A DNA stretch of 64,000 bases, from assembly GCF_002915175.1 (NCBI RefSeq), contig NZ_NXEJ01000011.1:62001-126000 (forward strand), given 5' to 3'. A model generated the notes under the pieces. That model did not search any database, had not been told where the DNA came from, and saw only the letters and a list, made by a program, of their open reading frames with translations. Origin of the DNA: Agrobacterium rosae. Its GTDB lineage: Bacteria; Pseudomonadota; Alphaproteobacteria; Rhizobiales; Rhizobiaceae. Positions 36,824 through 45,691 of this stretch are shown piece by piece. Position numbers and translations under genes: made by a program. Positions within the stretch are counted from its first letter, which is position 1, and each line of letters begins with the position of its first letter.

Positions 36824-37902
36824 TGGGCATTCTCCTGCTCGACACGAACGGCCTGGCCGTCTTTGAGTTGGTTGACGCCTGCGACCACGATGCGGTCGCC
36901 AGCATTGATCCCCGAGGAGATAACGATTGTCCCACCAGGGACCGAGCCCGCCTGCGGGGTTACCTCACGAGACGAAACCTTGCCCGCTTTGTTATCGACG
37001 ACCCACACGAAAGCTTTTGAACCATCACGCCTGATGGCTGATGACGGTAACCTGATAACGGGATGCTCATCCACTGTCGCGCTTGCAGTGATGACCGAAC
37101 CCAGTCGCAACGCTTCAGGCGGGTTCTGGAGTGCCAGCTTCGTCCGTCTGGAGCGGGTTGCATCGTCCGCTTCGGGAGCGATTTCACGAACGAGGCCTTT
37201 GGCCTTGATCGTCGGGTCCAACTGAAGTGATACATCGAATGCGGCACCCGACTTTAGCAAGGCACCGGCAGCTTCAGGCACGTCGATGACGGCATCACGC
37301 TCGTCGGGTCGTGCCACGGTTACCACGCTCTGCCCTGCAGAAACGACCTGGCCAACCTCTGCAGAGGTGCTTGTGACGACGCCGTCGAATTCGGTGATGA
37401 GCCGGGTGTAGCCTACCTGTTCGTTCGCCTTGTCGAGATTGGCTTGCGCCTTGTTCACGTTGGCTTCAGCCGTCGCGCGCTCCTGTTGCGCGGTTTCAAA
37501 GGTTGCTTTCGCCGCCGACTGCCGTTCGAACAACGTTTGCTGTCGCTTCTCGTTGGTCACGGCGTTTGCAAGTTGGGCTTGGGCGTTCGCAAGGTCGGAT
37601 TGCGAGCTTCTGACGGCAAGTTCCAGGGAGAGGGGATCTATCGTGGCAAGGACATCACCCTTTTTGACGACGTCGCCTACCTGTACATTCCGAGCGACGA
37701 TACGACCAAGAATACGAAAGCCGAATTGGGTCTCTAAACGTGCATTGACGGTGCCGGGCAGGGTAAGTGTCGCCTGTGGGGCGGGTTCTACAACAACGGA
37801 AAGAACGGGTCTCGGTTTTTCGACCGTTTCGTCTTCCTTCTTGCAAGACATGAGGAATGTTGTCGTCAGCAATAACGCAAGGGCAATTTGGGGGGATTTC
37901 AT
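36820..37902 (-). CDS. RND periplasmic adaptor (membrane fusion protein), second of two
   Basis: 360 residues, lipoprotein signal with lipobox LMSC at about residue 20. The order is beta-barrel/lipoyl half (FRILGRIVARNVQVGDVVKKGDVLA), a coiled-coil hairpin of about 80 residues rich in Ala/Gln/Glu, the second lipoyl half (STSAEVGQVVSAGQSVV), then barrel and membrane-proximal domains. It overlaps the genes on both sides by 4 bases. Being different from the first adaptor, it may form a mixed hexamer. Confidence 0.93.
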   Translation of the reverse strand: MKSPQIALALLLTTTFLMSCKKEDETVEKPRPVLSVVVEPAPQATLTLPGTVNARLETQFGFRILGRIVARNVQVGDVVKKGDVLATIDPLSLELAVRSSQSDLANAQAQLANAVTNEKRQQTLFERQSAAKATFETAQQERATAEANVNKAQANLDKANEQVGYTRLITEFDGVVTSTSAEVGQVVSAGQSVVTVARPDERDAVIDVPEAAGALLKSGAAFDVSLQLDPTIKAKGLVREIAPEADDATRSRRTKLALQNPPEALRLGSVITASATVDEHPVIRLPSSAIRRDGSKAFVWVVDNKAGKVSSREVTPQAGSVPGGTIVISSGINAGDRIVVAGVNQLKDGQAVRVEQENAQ

Positions 37903-38972
37903 TGTGCGGCTCCTTCGTATGCCACGATTTCGCCGATGGACAGAAACTTGGTGCCATCAGTGACCACAGTTTCTCCCTCGGACAGACCCGATCGAACCGA
38001 AAAATGCTCGTTCACATAGGTGCCGACTTCGATTTTGCGCAAGGATACGGCGTTGCTTTTGGGGTCAATGATCCAAACGGAAGGCTGACCAGATGACGAA
38101 GCCATCGCGGACCAAGGTAGCTGAATCGTGCTGACCGGCTTGTAGTGAGCCGTTGCGACAACGACACTTCCGAGCCGAACATCTGCCGCTGGATCCAGTG
38201 CTAGCTTCACGCGGATCGTACCGGTGGTGGTATCGATCGTCGGTGAAACCTCCCTTATCGTCGCTTTTATCGGCTCTCCGCCTGAGATCATCCTGACGAC
38301 GACATCATTCTGGATTTCGCCCCCAAGGAGAGTGGTCTCATCAGCGTTGATGACGGCGTCGCGTGGTCCGTCGTGGGCGAGCGTGAATATGAGTTGAGCG
38401 GCCTGAGCGACCTGGCCGACCTCCGCACTTCGCACAGTAATGATGCCATCGGCATCGGCCTTCAGTTCTGTCTGCTCCAACGCGTCGCGAGCAGTATCCA
38501 CCTGCGCCTGAGCCGATTGAACGGTGCCCTGGCCCGTAAGCAGCGTTTCCTGTGCCTGATCTAGCGCTGCTCTGGTGGTAACGCCTGTGTTGAAGAGGCT
38601 TTGCTGGCGGTCGAACGCCTGCTGGGCTTGGGTCTGCTGGGCCTGCGCCGATTGAAGGGTGGCCAATGCCACTTGAAGATCGGCCTTTTGTTCCTGTGGG
38701 TCTATGCGCGCCAGAACCTGACCATCTGACACATGCTGGCCGACGTCCACGAGGCGTTCGACAATCTGACCGCTGACACGGAACGACAGGTCGGACTGCA
38801 CACGAGCACTGATCTCGCCGGTTGTCGAGATTGTATCTGCTATTTCAAGGGTCTTAACTCGGGTCACCTCTACATGTCGCAGAGGTTTCTCCTGCGCTTC
38901 TTTTTCAGGCGCGCAGGCGGACAAACCTGGCAGTGTTGCCGCCAAAAAGGCGATTATTGCGTAGCGTCTCAT
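37899..38972 (-). CDS. RND periplasmic adaptor (membrane fusion protein), first of two
   Basis: 357 residues, lipobox LSAC near residue 20. Lipoyl halves are SFRVSGQIVERLVDVGQHVSDGQVLA and VRSAEVGQVAQAAQLI, with a Gln/Ala-rich coiled-coil hairpin between. First gene of the operon, divergent from a TetR gene with a palindrome in the gap. It is paralogous to the next adaptor but clearly different in sequence. Confidence 0.93.
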   Translation of the reverse strand: MRRYAIIAFLAATLPGLSACAPEKEAQEKPLRHVEVTRVKTLEIADTISTTGEISARVQSDLSFRVSGQIVERLVDVGQHVSDGQVLARIDPQEQKADLQVALATLQSAQAQQTQAQQAFDRQQSLFNTGVTTRAALDQAQETLLTGQGTVQSAQAQVDTARDALEQTELKADADGIITVRSAEVGQVAQAAQLIFTLAHDGPRDAVINADETTLLGGEIQNDVVVRMISGGEPIKATIREVSPTIDTTTGTIRVKLALDPAADVRLGSVVVATAHYKPVSTIQLPWSAMASSSGQPSVWIIDPKSNAVSLRKIEVGTYVNEHFSVRSGLSEGETVVTDGTKFLSIGEIVAYEGAAQ

Positions 38973-39009
38973 AAATTGCCTCTTGAACCATCATGATTAA
39001 CTGATACAT

Positions 39010-39029
39010 TTGACTTACCAGACAGTCAA
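39010..39029. promoter_or_regulatory. TetR-type operator between the RND operon and its regulator
   Basis: TTGACT (39010-39015) and AGTCAA (39024-39029) form an inverted repeat with an 8-base spacer TACCAGAC. It lies 38 bases from the adaptor start and about 50 bases from the TetR start, well placed to repress both. Confidence 0.6.
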
Positions 39030-39080
39030 TGAAATTGTTTGCGAGTCGAATGGTCGCAATGCAAATGGTTAAGGGTTATT

Positions 39081-39698
39081 ATGAAACGGCTGACACGCGC
39101 CGAGCAAAAGGCACTTCGACCGACGCAGATTTTGGAAGCCGCGTTTGAAGAGTTTGTCGAACATGGCTTTACGTCTGCGCGGGTTGAGGACATTGCCGAG
39201 AGGGTCGGGGTGACCAAAGGGACTGTCTACGTCTACTTCTCGACGAAGGAAGAACTTTTCGCAGCAATGATCCGCCACATTGCAACACCCTTCGAAGATA
39301 TCCTTGCCGATATCAATCAGCTCAAAGGAAGCTGCGCAGATCGCCTAAGAGGGATGATTCTGCTTTTTTATGATGGCATGCTGGAAGAGCGAAGGCTCAC
39401 CGAGTTGTTGCGCTTCGTCATATCGGAAGGAAAGCGCTTTCCTCATGTCATAGACAGGCACCGAGAGGAACTTTTTGAGCCGTTGCTCGTGCAAATGCAA
39501 ACGATCCTCGATGAAGGCGTTGACGTCGGAGAGTTCTCAGGAGGCTCCCGCGCATCCGCCCGCATCCTCTTTTCCCCCATCATGGCCATGGCCGTCGAAA
39601 TACTGATCCGCGGCGGCCGTCACGATCTTCATCTCAACGAGTATGTCGAGTCACATGTCGATCTGGTGATGGGAAGTTTGGTGCGTGATAGGGCGTAA
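39081..39698 (+). CDS. TetR/AcrR-family repressor of the two-adaptor RND pump
   Basis: 205 residues from the ATG at 39081 (AAGGG upstream). The N-terminal helix-turn-helix reads ILEAAFEEFVEHGFTSARVEDIAERVGVTKGTVYVYFSTKEELF, and the C-terminal domain is of the type found in regulators of RND efflux genes. Divergent from the adaptor-adaptor-RND operon with a shared palindrome. Pump substrates are probably its inducers. Confidence 0.9.
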   Translation: MKRLTRAEQKALRPTQILEAAFEEFVEHGFTSARVEDIAERVGVTKGTVYVYFSTKEELFAAMIRHIATPFEDILADINQLKGSCADRLRGMILLFYDGMLEERRLTELLRFVISEGKRFPHVIDRHREELFEPLLVQMQTILDEGVDVGEFSGGSRASARILFSPIMAMAVEILIRGGRHDLHLNEYVESHVDLVMGSLVRDRA

Positions 39699-40006
39699 AG
39701 CTCACTCAAGCTTCCGACGACCTCGTTATCGGTTTTTGTCAGGCTGCGAGATGTAGACATCGTAGGGGGCGAAAGATCCTTTTCCATGCGCTTTTATCTC
39801 ATCCAACACGTGGGGTTCGCTTGTTTCCTTGAAGCGCACGTTTGCCTCATGGTTCTCTAATCCATAATTTTCGTGCCTGAGTGTTGCGATCGAAGGGGTA
39901 ACGTTGGGTTGCGGCAGACCAGATGTTTCCAGGGAGATCGTTCCTCGTTGTGGTGAGCTTTGGCCTCTACCGGATCGAATGCGCAGATTGTGCGCTCTCT
40001 GACGCC
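39699..40006. other. 308-base gap between two TetR genes
   Basis: No convincing gene. On the minus strand an open frame runs from 40031 to 39726 (101 codons) through the end of the next TetR gene; its last 60 codons (ending YDVYISQPDKNR) look protein-like in composition, but there is no ribosome site or recognisable family. It may be a small unknown gene or a remnant. Confidence 0.3.
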
Positions 40007-40555
40007 TCAGCCGACACGGGTGTCGATCCATGTGCGGGTCTGCTCGAGAACCTCGTCCGACAATTCGGGATCATCGACAGCACGGGCGAGGATGACGGCT
40101 CCCACCATTGCGGCCCAGCTTCCTATCGCCGCACGTCGCTTTTCGGCTGCACCTTGCTCCGGCAACGCCTGCTCAATGCGCGCGATCTGGGTGCGCAGCC
40201 CTTCTGTCATGACGGCTTTTGCGGCAGGCGTCTGGTGACGAATAGCGGCAGCGAGGCCTGCTGTCGGGCAGCCGTTGCCGGGATTATCCCGATGACGAGG
40301 TGCGAGGTAAGAACGTACGAAACTGTTGAACTCGCCGTCTCCGACACTGTCAGATGCTAGCGCCTGTGCAAGCGTCTGGGCCACAAGATCGTCTTTTGAT
40401 GTGAAGTGTCCGTAAAAGCCGCCATGTGTTAGTCCGGCTGCCTGCATGACTTCGGCCACACTGACCGCATCGAACCCCTTGTCTTTAAACAACCGGCTCG
40501 CGACATCCAGAATCCTGCGACGGTTTTCTGCCATCTGTTCTCGGCTGACCTTCAT
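40007..40555 (-). CDS. TetR/AcrR-family regulator, NemR-like, of the SDR-OYE operon
   Basis: 182 residues from the ATG at 40555, preceded by GGAGAA. The helix-turn-helix is ILDVASRLFKDKGFDAVSVAEVMQAAGLTHGGFYGHFTSKDDL. The middle carries GNGCPTAGLAAAIR; a Gly-Cys at this place is also found in NemR, where the Cys senses electrophiles. It is divergent from an operon containing an Old Yellow Enzyme, as nemR is coupled to nemA in E. coli. Electrophile sensing is inferred. Confidence 0.88.
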   Translation of the reverse strand: MKVSREQMAENRRRILDVASRLFKDKGFDAVSVAEVMQAAGLTHGGFYGHFTSKDDLVAQTLAQALASDSVGDGEFNSFVRSYLAPRHRDNPGNGCPTAGLAAAIRHQTPAAKAVMTEGLRTQIARIEQALPEQGAAEKRRAAIGSWAAMVGAVILARAVDDPELSDEVLEQTRTWIDTRVG

Positions 40556-40579
40556 TTTCAAAATTCTCCGCAACGCCTG

Positions 40580-40609
40580 TTGACATTTACATGATGGCGA
40601 TCATATTTA
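40580..40609 (+). promoter_or_regulatory. promoter with operator in the spacer, for the SDR-OYE operon
   Basis: TTGACA (40580-40585) and TATTTA (40604-40609) form a promoter with an 18-base spacer. Within it lies ATGAT-GGCG-ATCAT (40591-40604), an inverted repeat ideally placed for TetR repression. A second related ATCATGAT/ATCATGA cluster follows at about 40617-40633. Confidence 0.6.
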
Positions 40610-40666
40610 AATCCAATCATGATGATGATCATGAATATAGGTTCAATCAGAGAAAAGAGCAATCCA

Positions 40667-41455
40667 ATGAGCCAAATTTCCGCAGTCCTGATTACCGGTG
40701 CATCCACTGGTATCGGTGCCACCTATGCTGAACGGTTCGCACGCCGCGGCCATGATCTCGTGCTGGTCGCCCGAGACGGTGTGCGCATGGAAACGCTTGC
40801 AAGCCGCCTGCGCCAGGAAACCGGCGTGACAGTCGACATCCTCCCGGCCGATCTCACCCAGACGGCGGATCTTGCAAAGGTTGAGACCCAACTGCGCGAC
40901 GATGCGCGCATCGGTATTCTCGTCAACAATGCCGGAACGGCGATCGGTGGAAGCTTCGTCGACCAGAGCGTCGATGACATGACCAAGCTCGTTGCGCTCA
41001 ACGCGATCGCGCTCGTCAGGCTTTCCAGCGCTATTGCTCCCCGTCTTGCCAAGGCAGGGGAAGGCGCGATCGTCAATATCGGTTCGGTCGTCGGCCTCGC
41101 CCCGGAATTCGGCATGACCGTCTACGGTGCGACAAAGGCTTTCGTCCTTTTCCTGTCACAGGGACTTGCGCAAGAGCTCGGACCGAAGGGTGTTTACATT
41201 CAGGCGGTGCTTCCCGCCACGACCCGGACCGAAATCTGGGATCACGTCGGCGCCGACGTCAATGCCATGAACCATGTCATGGAAGTGGGTGATCTGGTCG
41301 ATGCAGCCCTTGTCGGTTTCGACCGCCGCGAACTGGTGACCATCCCGCCGCTGCACGAGATCGGCCAGTGGGACGCCTTCGATGGCGCGCGCAAAGCCAT
41401 GCTCGGCAATCTCGCCAATGCGCTTCCTGCCGAACGCTATCGCACGCCGGTGTGA
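40667..41455 (+). CDS. SDR-family oxidoreductase (DltE/YqjQ-like), copy A of module
   Basis: 262 residues from the ATG at 40667. The cofactor motif LITGASTGIG, NNAG near residue 95, and the Ser...YGATK active site (NIGSVVGLAPEFGMTVYGATK) are intact. The C-terminus (DLVDAALVGFDRRELVTIPPL) is almost the same as that of the SDR at 51004, its paralogue. First gene of a TetR-controlled operon with an OYE, a second SDR and a quinone-reductase-like enzyme. Confidence 0.9.
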   Translation: MSQISAVLITGASTGIGATYAERFARRGHDLVLVARDGVRMETLASRLRQETGVTVDILPADLTQTADLAKVETQLRDDARIGILVNNAGTAIGGSFVDQSVDDMTKLVALNAIALVRLSSAIAPRLAKAGEGAIVNIGSVVGLAPEFGMTVYGATKAFVLFLSQGLAQELGPKGVYIQAVLPATTRTEIWDHVGADVNAMNHVMEVGDLVDAALVGFDRRELVTIPPLHEIGQWDAFDGARKAMLGNLANALPAERYRTPV

Positions 41456-41510
41456 GCTTTCAGAACTCGATGAACCCACGCCGATCCAGAAGAAATATCA
41501 AAGTGATATC

Positions 41511-42605
41511 ATGACAAAAAACACGCTCTTCGAACCCTCCAGTCTAGGCGCAATCACGCTTGCAAACCGTATCGTCATGGCACCACTCACCCGCAATCGT
41601 GCCGGCGCGGGCTTCGTGCCCTGCGACTTGACAGCCGAATATTACGCCCAGCGCGCGTCTGCAGGGCTGATTATTTCCGAGGCCACCCAGATTTCTCAGC
41701 AGGGCCAGGGCTATCAGGACACGCCCGGCATCTATACGAAGGACCAGATCGACGGCTGGCGCAAGGTGACGACCGCTGTGCACGCAAAGGGTGGACGCAT
41801 CCTCCTGCAGCTCTGGCATGTTGGTCGCGTCAGCCATGTCGACCTGCAGCCCAATGGCGGCCTGCCTGTTGCGCCCTCGGCCATTCGTACTGCGACCAAG
41901 ACCTTTGTCAACAATGGCTTCGTCGATGTGTCCGAGCCACGCGCCCTGGAGATTGATGAGCTAGCCGGTATCGTCAACGACTTCCGCAAGGCGGCAGCCA
42001 ATGCCATCGAGGCCGGTTTCGACGGTGTTGAAGTTCACGGGGCCAATGGCTATCTGCTCGAGCAGTTCGCAAAAGACGGTGCCAATGTTCGAACGGATGC
42101 CTATGGCGGCTCAGTGGAAAACCGCGCGCGTCTCATGCTCGAAGTCACCGCCGCAGTGGCGAAGGAGATCGGCGCGGAGCGCGTAGGCATTCGCATTTCG
42201 CCGGTCTCGCCCGCCAACGGCATTTCCTGTAGCGATCCCCAGACGCAATACGATTACATCGTTGATAAACTCGATGCTCTCGGCATCGCCTACATTCATG
42301 TCGTAGAAGGTGCGACCGGCGGCCCGCGCGACGTCGCGCCCTTCGATTACGGGTCGCTGCGCCGCCGCTTCAGCAAAATCTACATCGCCAACAATGGCTT
42401 TGATCTTAAGCTTGCGACGTCGCATCTGGCCGATGGCAGTGCGGATCTCATTGCCTTCGGACGCCCCTTCATCGCCAATCCCGATCTCGTGGAGCGACTG
42501 CAAAGCGGTGCGCCCTTGGCTGAGATCAATCCGGCCACGCTCTATGGCGGTGGAGCTGCGGGTTACACCGACTATCCGCGTTTTACTAAGACCTCCGGTC
42601 GTTGA
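41511..42605 (+). CDS. Old Yellow Enzyme-family NAD(P)H:flavin oxidoreductase
   Basis: 364 residues from the ATG at 41511. Family marks are LANRIVMAPLTRNRA at the N-terminus, the active-site pair in VEVHGANGYLLEQF (His and Asn), YGGSVENRARL, and a C-terminal FMN-phosphate site in FGRPFIANPDLVERL. OYEs reduce activated alkenes, quinones and nitrate esters; close relatives are NemA and the glycerol trinitrate reductase NerA of Agrobacterium. Here it probably removes electrophiles within the TetR-controlled operon. Confidence 0.93.
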   Translation: MTKNTLFEPSSLGAITLANRIVMAPLTRNRAGAGFVPCDLTAEYYAQRASAGLIISEATQISQQGQGYQDTPGIYTKDQIDGWRKVTTAVHAKGGRILLQLWHVGRVSHVDLQPNGGLPVAPSAIRTATKTFVNNGFVDVSEPRALEIDELAGIVNDFRKAAANAIEAGFDGVEVHGANGYLLEQFAKDGANVRTDAYGGSVENRARLMLEVTAAVAKEIGAERVGIRISPVSPANGISCSDPQTQYDYIVDKLDALGIAYIHVVEGATGGPRDVAPFDYGSLRRRFSKIYIANNGFDLKLATSHLADGSADLIAFGRPFIANPDLVERLQSGAPLAEINPATLYGGGAAGYTDYPRFTKTSGR

Positions 42606-42718
42606 GCCATCAGGGGCCATACTTCGGCGCGGCCCCTCTCATGTCGATCACCATCAATTCCTGACAACTCCCAAGGCTGCGCGTACGGATGTCGCGCACC
42701 AAATCGAGAAGAAAGCCA

Positions 42719-43543
42719 ATGGCGACCTCTGCATCAAAAGGACAGAAGACTGCATTTGTAACCGGCGCCTCAAGCGGCATTGGCAAAGCGGCGGCATTGG
42801 CGCTCAACCGCGCGGGTTACAGGGTGATTGGCACCAGCCGCAAGGCGTTACCCGACGAGGTCCGCGACGGCATACGCATGATCGCGTGCGATGTGACCTC
42901 CGACGCTTCCGTTGCCGCCGCGGCGTCGCTGGCACTTGCAGAACTCGGCCAAATCGACCTCCTGGTCAACAATGCCGGATACGCCATATCAGGTGCTGCG
43001 GAAGAAAGCTCGATCGAGCAGGTTCATGCGCTGTTCGATACAAATTTTCTGGGCGTGGTGCGGGTGACGAATGCAGTTCTTCCGATCATGCGTCAACAGG
43101 GTTTTGGGCGGATACTGAACATTGGCTCGGTCGTGGGGCTTATTCCTGGTCCCTTCGGCGCCTATTATACGGCGAGCAAGCATGCGATCGAGGGCTATTC
43201 CGAATCTCTCGATCACGAAGTGCGGCCTTTTGGCATTCGGGTCGCCGTCATTGAGCCATGGGCGACGAAGACGTCCATCGAAGCCAACTCGCCGCGTGGC
43301 GACCGTCCTGTTGCGGCCTATGGTCAGACATTCGCCCGATATCAAGCGGCGTTCAATGCCGCCATGGCAGCCGGCGACACGGCAGACGATGTCGCCACGA
43401 CCATTCTTACCGCAGCACAGACTAAGACGCCGCGCTTGCGCTACCCCTCGGGCAAGACTGCCCGAGAGACTTCATTCGCTCGGCGTTTTCTTCCGCGTGC
43501 GGTGTTTGATCGTATCTTGCGCAAGCAATTCAACATAGCCTGA
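42719..43543 (+). CDS. SDR-family oxidoreductase, copy B of module
   Basis: 274 residues from the ATG at 42719, with GAGAAG upstream. FVTGASSGIGKAAALAL, NNAGYAISG and the active site NIGSVVGLIPGPFGAYYTASKHA are present. The C-terminal tail (RYPSGKTARE...RRFLPRAVFDRILRKQF) is shared with the SDR at 51853, its paralogue. It belongs to the retinol/17-beta-hydroxysteroid dehydrogenase-like classical SDRs. Substrate unknown. Confidence 0.9.
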   Translation: MATSASKGQKTAFVTGASSGIGKAAALALNRAGYRVIGTSRKALPDEVRDGIRMIACDVTSDASVAAAASLALAELGQIDLLVNNAGYAISGAAEESSIEQVHALFDTNFLGVVRVTNAVLPIMRQQGFGRILNIGSVVGLIPGPFGAYYTASKHAIEGYSESLDHEVRPFGIRVAVIEPWATKTSIEANSPRGDRPVAAYGQTFARYQAAFNAAMAAGDTADDVATTILTAAQTKTPRLRYPSGKTARETSFARRFLPRAVFDRILRKQFNIA

Positions 43544-43667
43544 GATTTGATGATCTTTGACGACGCCCGCCAAGGTGCGATCTTGCCTTACCATGCCGAG
43601 TTCGTGCTGAAAGCTCTGGCTTTCCCGGCGGTCTGACCCGATAATCGTCTCACACCGGAGAAAACCC

Positions 43668-44684
43668 GTGAAAGCCTTCGTCGTCGACAAATACAAGAGG
43701 AATTACCCCCTGCGTCTTGCGGACATGCCGGATCCTGAAATCGGTGCCAATGACGTGCTGGTTCGCATCGAGGCTGCAGCCATCAACCTTCTCGATTCCA
43801 AGCTGCGTGACGGCGAATTCAAGCAGTTCCTGCCCTATCGCCCGCCCTTCATCCTCGGTCATGATCTGGCTGGCACGGTCCTCCGCGCCGGCGCCAATGT
43901 CCAACAGTTCAAGGCAGGCGACGAAGTCTATGGCCGTCCGCGGGATCACAGGGCTGGCACCTTCGCAGAAATGATAGCGGTTGACGCAGCAGACCTGGCG
44001 CTGAAGCCGAAAAGCCTCTCCATGGTGCAGGCTGCCTCGATCCCGTTGGTCGGATTAACCGCGTGGCAGGCGCTGGTTGAGGTGGGCAAGGTCAAGCCCG
44101 GTCAAAAGGTGTTTATCCAGGCTGGGTCTGGCGGTGTTGGCACATTCGCCATCCAACTTGCCAAACATCTTGGTGCCAGCGTGGCAACCACCACCAGTGC
44201 CGCAAATGTCGAGCTTGTCAAAAGCCTCGGCGTGGATGTGGTCATCGACTACAAAAAACAGGATTTCGAACAGGTGCTCTCGGGATATGATCTCGTGCTG
44301 AACAGCCAGGATGCCAAAGCGGTAGCAAAGTCGGTGAATGTACTGAGGCCCGGCGGTAAACTGATCTCGATCTCCGGACCGCCGGACGTCGCCTTCGCAA
44401 AATCCCTGCGGCTGAACCTCATCCTGCGCCTTGTGATGCGGATGCTCAGCAGAGGAATTCTGAAAAAGGCAAAGAGCCGGGGCGTCGACTATTCCTTCCT
44501 ATTCATGCGGGCGGAAGGTGAGCAACTGCAGGAGATCGCCAAGCTGATCGACGTTGGTGCCATCCGTCCTGTTGTGGACAAGGTGTTTTCCTTTGCGCAG
44601 ACGGCGGAGGCCTTGGCCCATGTCGAGACCGGACGCGCGAAAGGGAAGGTTGTCGTTGCCGTTTCACAATCATCGTGCCGCTAA
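43668..44684 (+). CDS. zinc-independent alcohol dehydrogenase/quinone oxidoreductase-like protein
   Basis: 338 residues. The medium-chain reductase fold is shown by FILGHDLAGTVLRAG, VGLTAWQALVEVGKVKPGQKVFIQAGSGGVG (NADPH motif) and the tail IRPVVDKVFSFAQTAEALAHVETGRAKGKVV. Zinc ligands are missing, as in the quinone oxidoreductase/enone reductase branch. 124 bases separate it from the SDR, so it may have some independent expression, but direction and function fit the operon. Confidence 0.9.
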   Translation: MKAFVVDKYKRNYPLRLADMPDPEIGANDVLVRIEAAAINLLDSKLRDGEFKQFLPYRPPFILGHDLAGTVLRAGANVQQFKAGDEVYGRPRDHRAGTFAEMIAVDAADLALKPKSLSMVQAASIPLVGLTAWQALVEVGKVKPGQKVFIQAGSGGVGTFAIQLAKHLGASVATTTSAANVELVKSLGVDVVIDYKKQDFEQVLSGYDLVLNSQDAKAVAKSVNVLRPGGKLISISGPPDVAFAKSLRLNLILRLVMRMLSRGILKKAKSRGVDYSFLFMRAEGEQLQEIAKLIDVGAIRPVVDKVFSFAQTAEALAHVETGRAKGKVVVAVSQSSCR

Positions 44685-44953
44685 CAGGCAGCTCTTTTCA
44701 AAGCGGAATGTCCGCTTCTATGGCACTTGCGAAGAGGAGCGTATGTTCTCCTTGCGGCCGTCTTCTTCGAACATTCGGAACAACCCCTCCGTGACAAGGA
44801 ACAGATACGCGGCTCGCGCTTTGGCTGTTCTTCACGGAACGGTATATCTCGCTGTGACCTAGGCGAACCTGGAATGACGCGGGAACCCGCCGCCGAAAGA
44901 AGAAGAAATCGGCTTAGCGCCGCATATGGTTAGACATCGCCAAATGCACCTTT

Positions 44954-44981
44954 TTGGGGTGCCGTATGGCGGCACTCCCAA
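44954..44981. terminator. hairpin in the 44685-45005 gap
   Basis: TTGGGGTGCCG (44954-44964) pairs with CGGCACTCCCAA (44970-44981) with one wobble and one mismatch. It lies between convergent genes ending at 44684 (+) and 45006 (-). The plus strand lacks a T-run after it, so termination is uncertain. The rest of 44685-45005 shows no gene. Confidence 0.4.
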
Positions 44982-45005
44982 CGGATCTCAGGTTTGGGCC
45001 GCTTT

Positions 45006-45593
45006 TCAGGGCGTATTAGCCCGACCTGCGATACGCCGGACCTCGCCAGCCGCTGACTTCAAGACGCCCTGAGACAGGGTCTCATCTTGCGTAAGACGTG
45101 AAAGCGTGACCGCACCCACCATGAGGGAAAGGATCGCCATAGCCTTGTGGCTGGCTTCCGGGTCACCGGCTCCGCCTACCAGGTTTTCCAGCACATCGAA
45201 ATGGGCGAGAATCCCGTCCTCGAATGGTTGCTTGACCTCTGCGTTCTGGCGAGCTGCGTCCGATCCCAAAGCGACCAAAGGACAACCTTCTGTCTTTTCT
45301 CCCCGGTGTTCGGTCGACAGGTAGAAGTCCATGACAGCTTCGAGCGGATCCGAGCTGTTTGCGGCGGCTTCGGACCATCTCATTGTGGCGCTCTCCATGG
45401 CTCTCGCCGATGCCAGTGCCGCGAGGTCGTCCTTGGAAGCGAACTGTTTGTAGAAAGCGCCCTGGGTGAGACCAGCACCTTTCATCAGGTCCTTCAGCCC
45501 TATGCCATCGAAGCCATGCTCTCGAAACAGACGGCTTGCGACATCGATAACCCTATCCCGGTTCTCCTCTGCCTGCGCTCGGCTCACTCTCAT
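45006..45593 (-). CDS. TetR/AcrR-family regulator of the second RND pump
   Basis: 195 residues from the ATG at 45593 (GGAG 6 bases upstream; a TTG at 45605 is rejected). The helix-turn-helix is VIDVASRLFREHGFDGIGLKDLMKGAGLTQGAFYKQFASKDDL. The middle has TEGCPLVALGSDAAR, again a Gly-Cys motif as in NemR-like regulators. It is similar to the regulator at 40007, so the two may respond to related compounds. Divergent from the adaptor-RND operon. Confidence 0.9.
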   Translation of the reverse strand: MRVSRAQAEENRDRVIDVASRLFREHGFDGIGLKDLMKGAGLTQGAFYKQFASKDDLAALASARAMESATMRWSEAAANSSDPLEAVMDFYLSTEHRGEKTEGCPLVALGSDAARQNAEVKQPFEDGILAHFDVLENLVGGAGDPEASHKAMAILSLMVGAVTLSRLTQDETLSQGVLKSAAGEVRRIAGRANTP

Positions 45594-45616
45594 GACCATC
45601 TCCAATTAGATTTCGA

Positions 45617-45639
45617 TTGACATCTATAATATAAATAGA
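45617..45639. promoter_or_regulatory. promoter/operator region between tetR and the second RND operon
   Basis: TTGACA at 45617-45622 is followed by TCTAT-AATATAA-ATAGA (45623-45639), an inverted repeat in AT-rich DNA that includes a TATAAT (45625-45630). The repeat probably binds the TetR protein. Confidence 0.5.
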
Positions 45640-45691
45640 GTTAGGTCGCAATCTATTTTGTTTGTATCGCTCGTCAAGAAGAGAACTGAAA

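Noticed and set aside
39726-40031. Small minus-strand gene of 101 codons
   Set aside because: It overlaps the TetR 3' end, lacks a ribosome site and has no family match I recognise; noted only as gap content.
44727-44933. Small plus-strand open frame of 68 codons in the gap after the quinone-reductase-like gene
   Set aside because: No ribosome site, no recognisable sequence and atypical composition.
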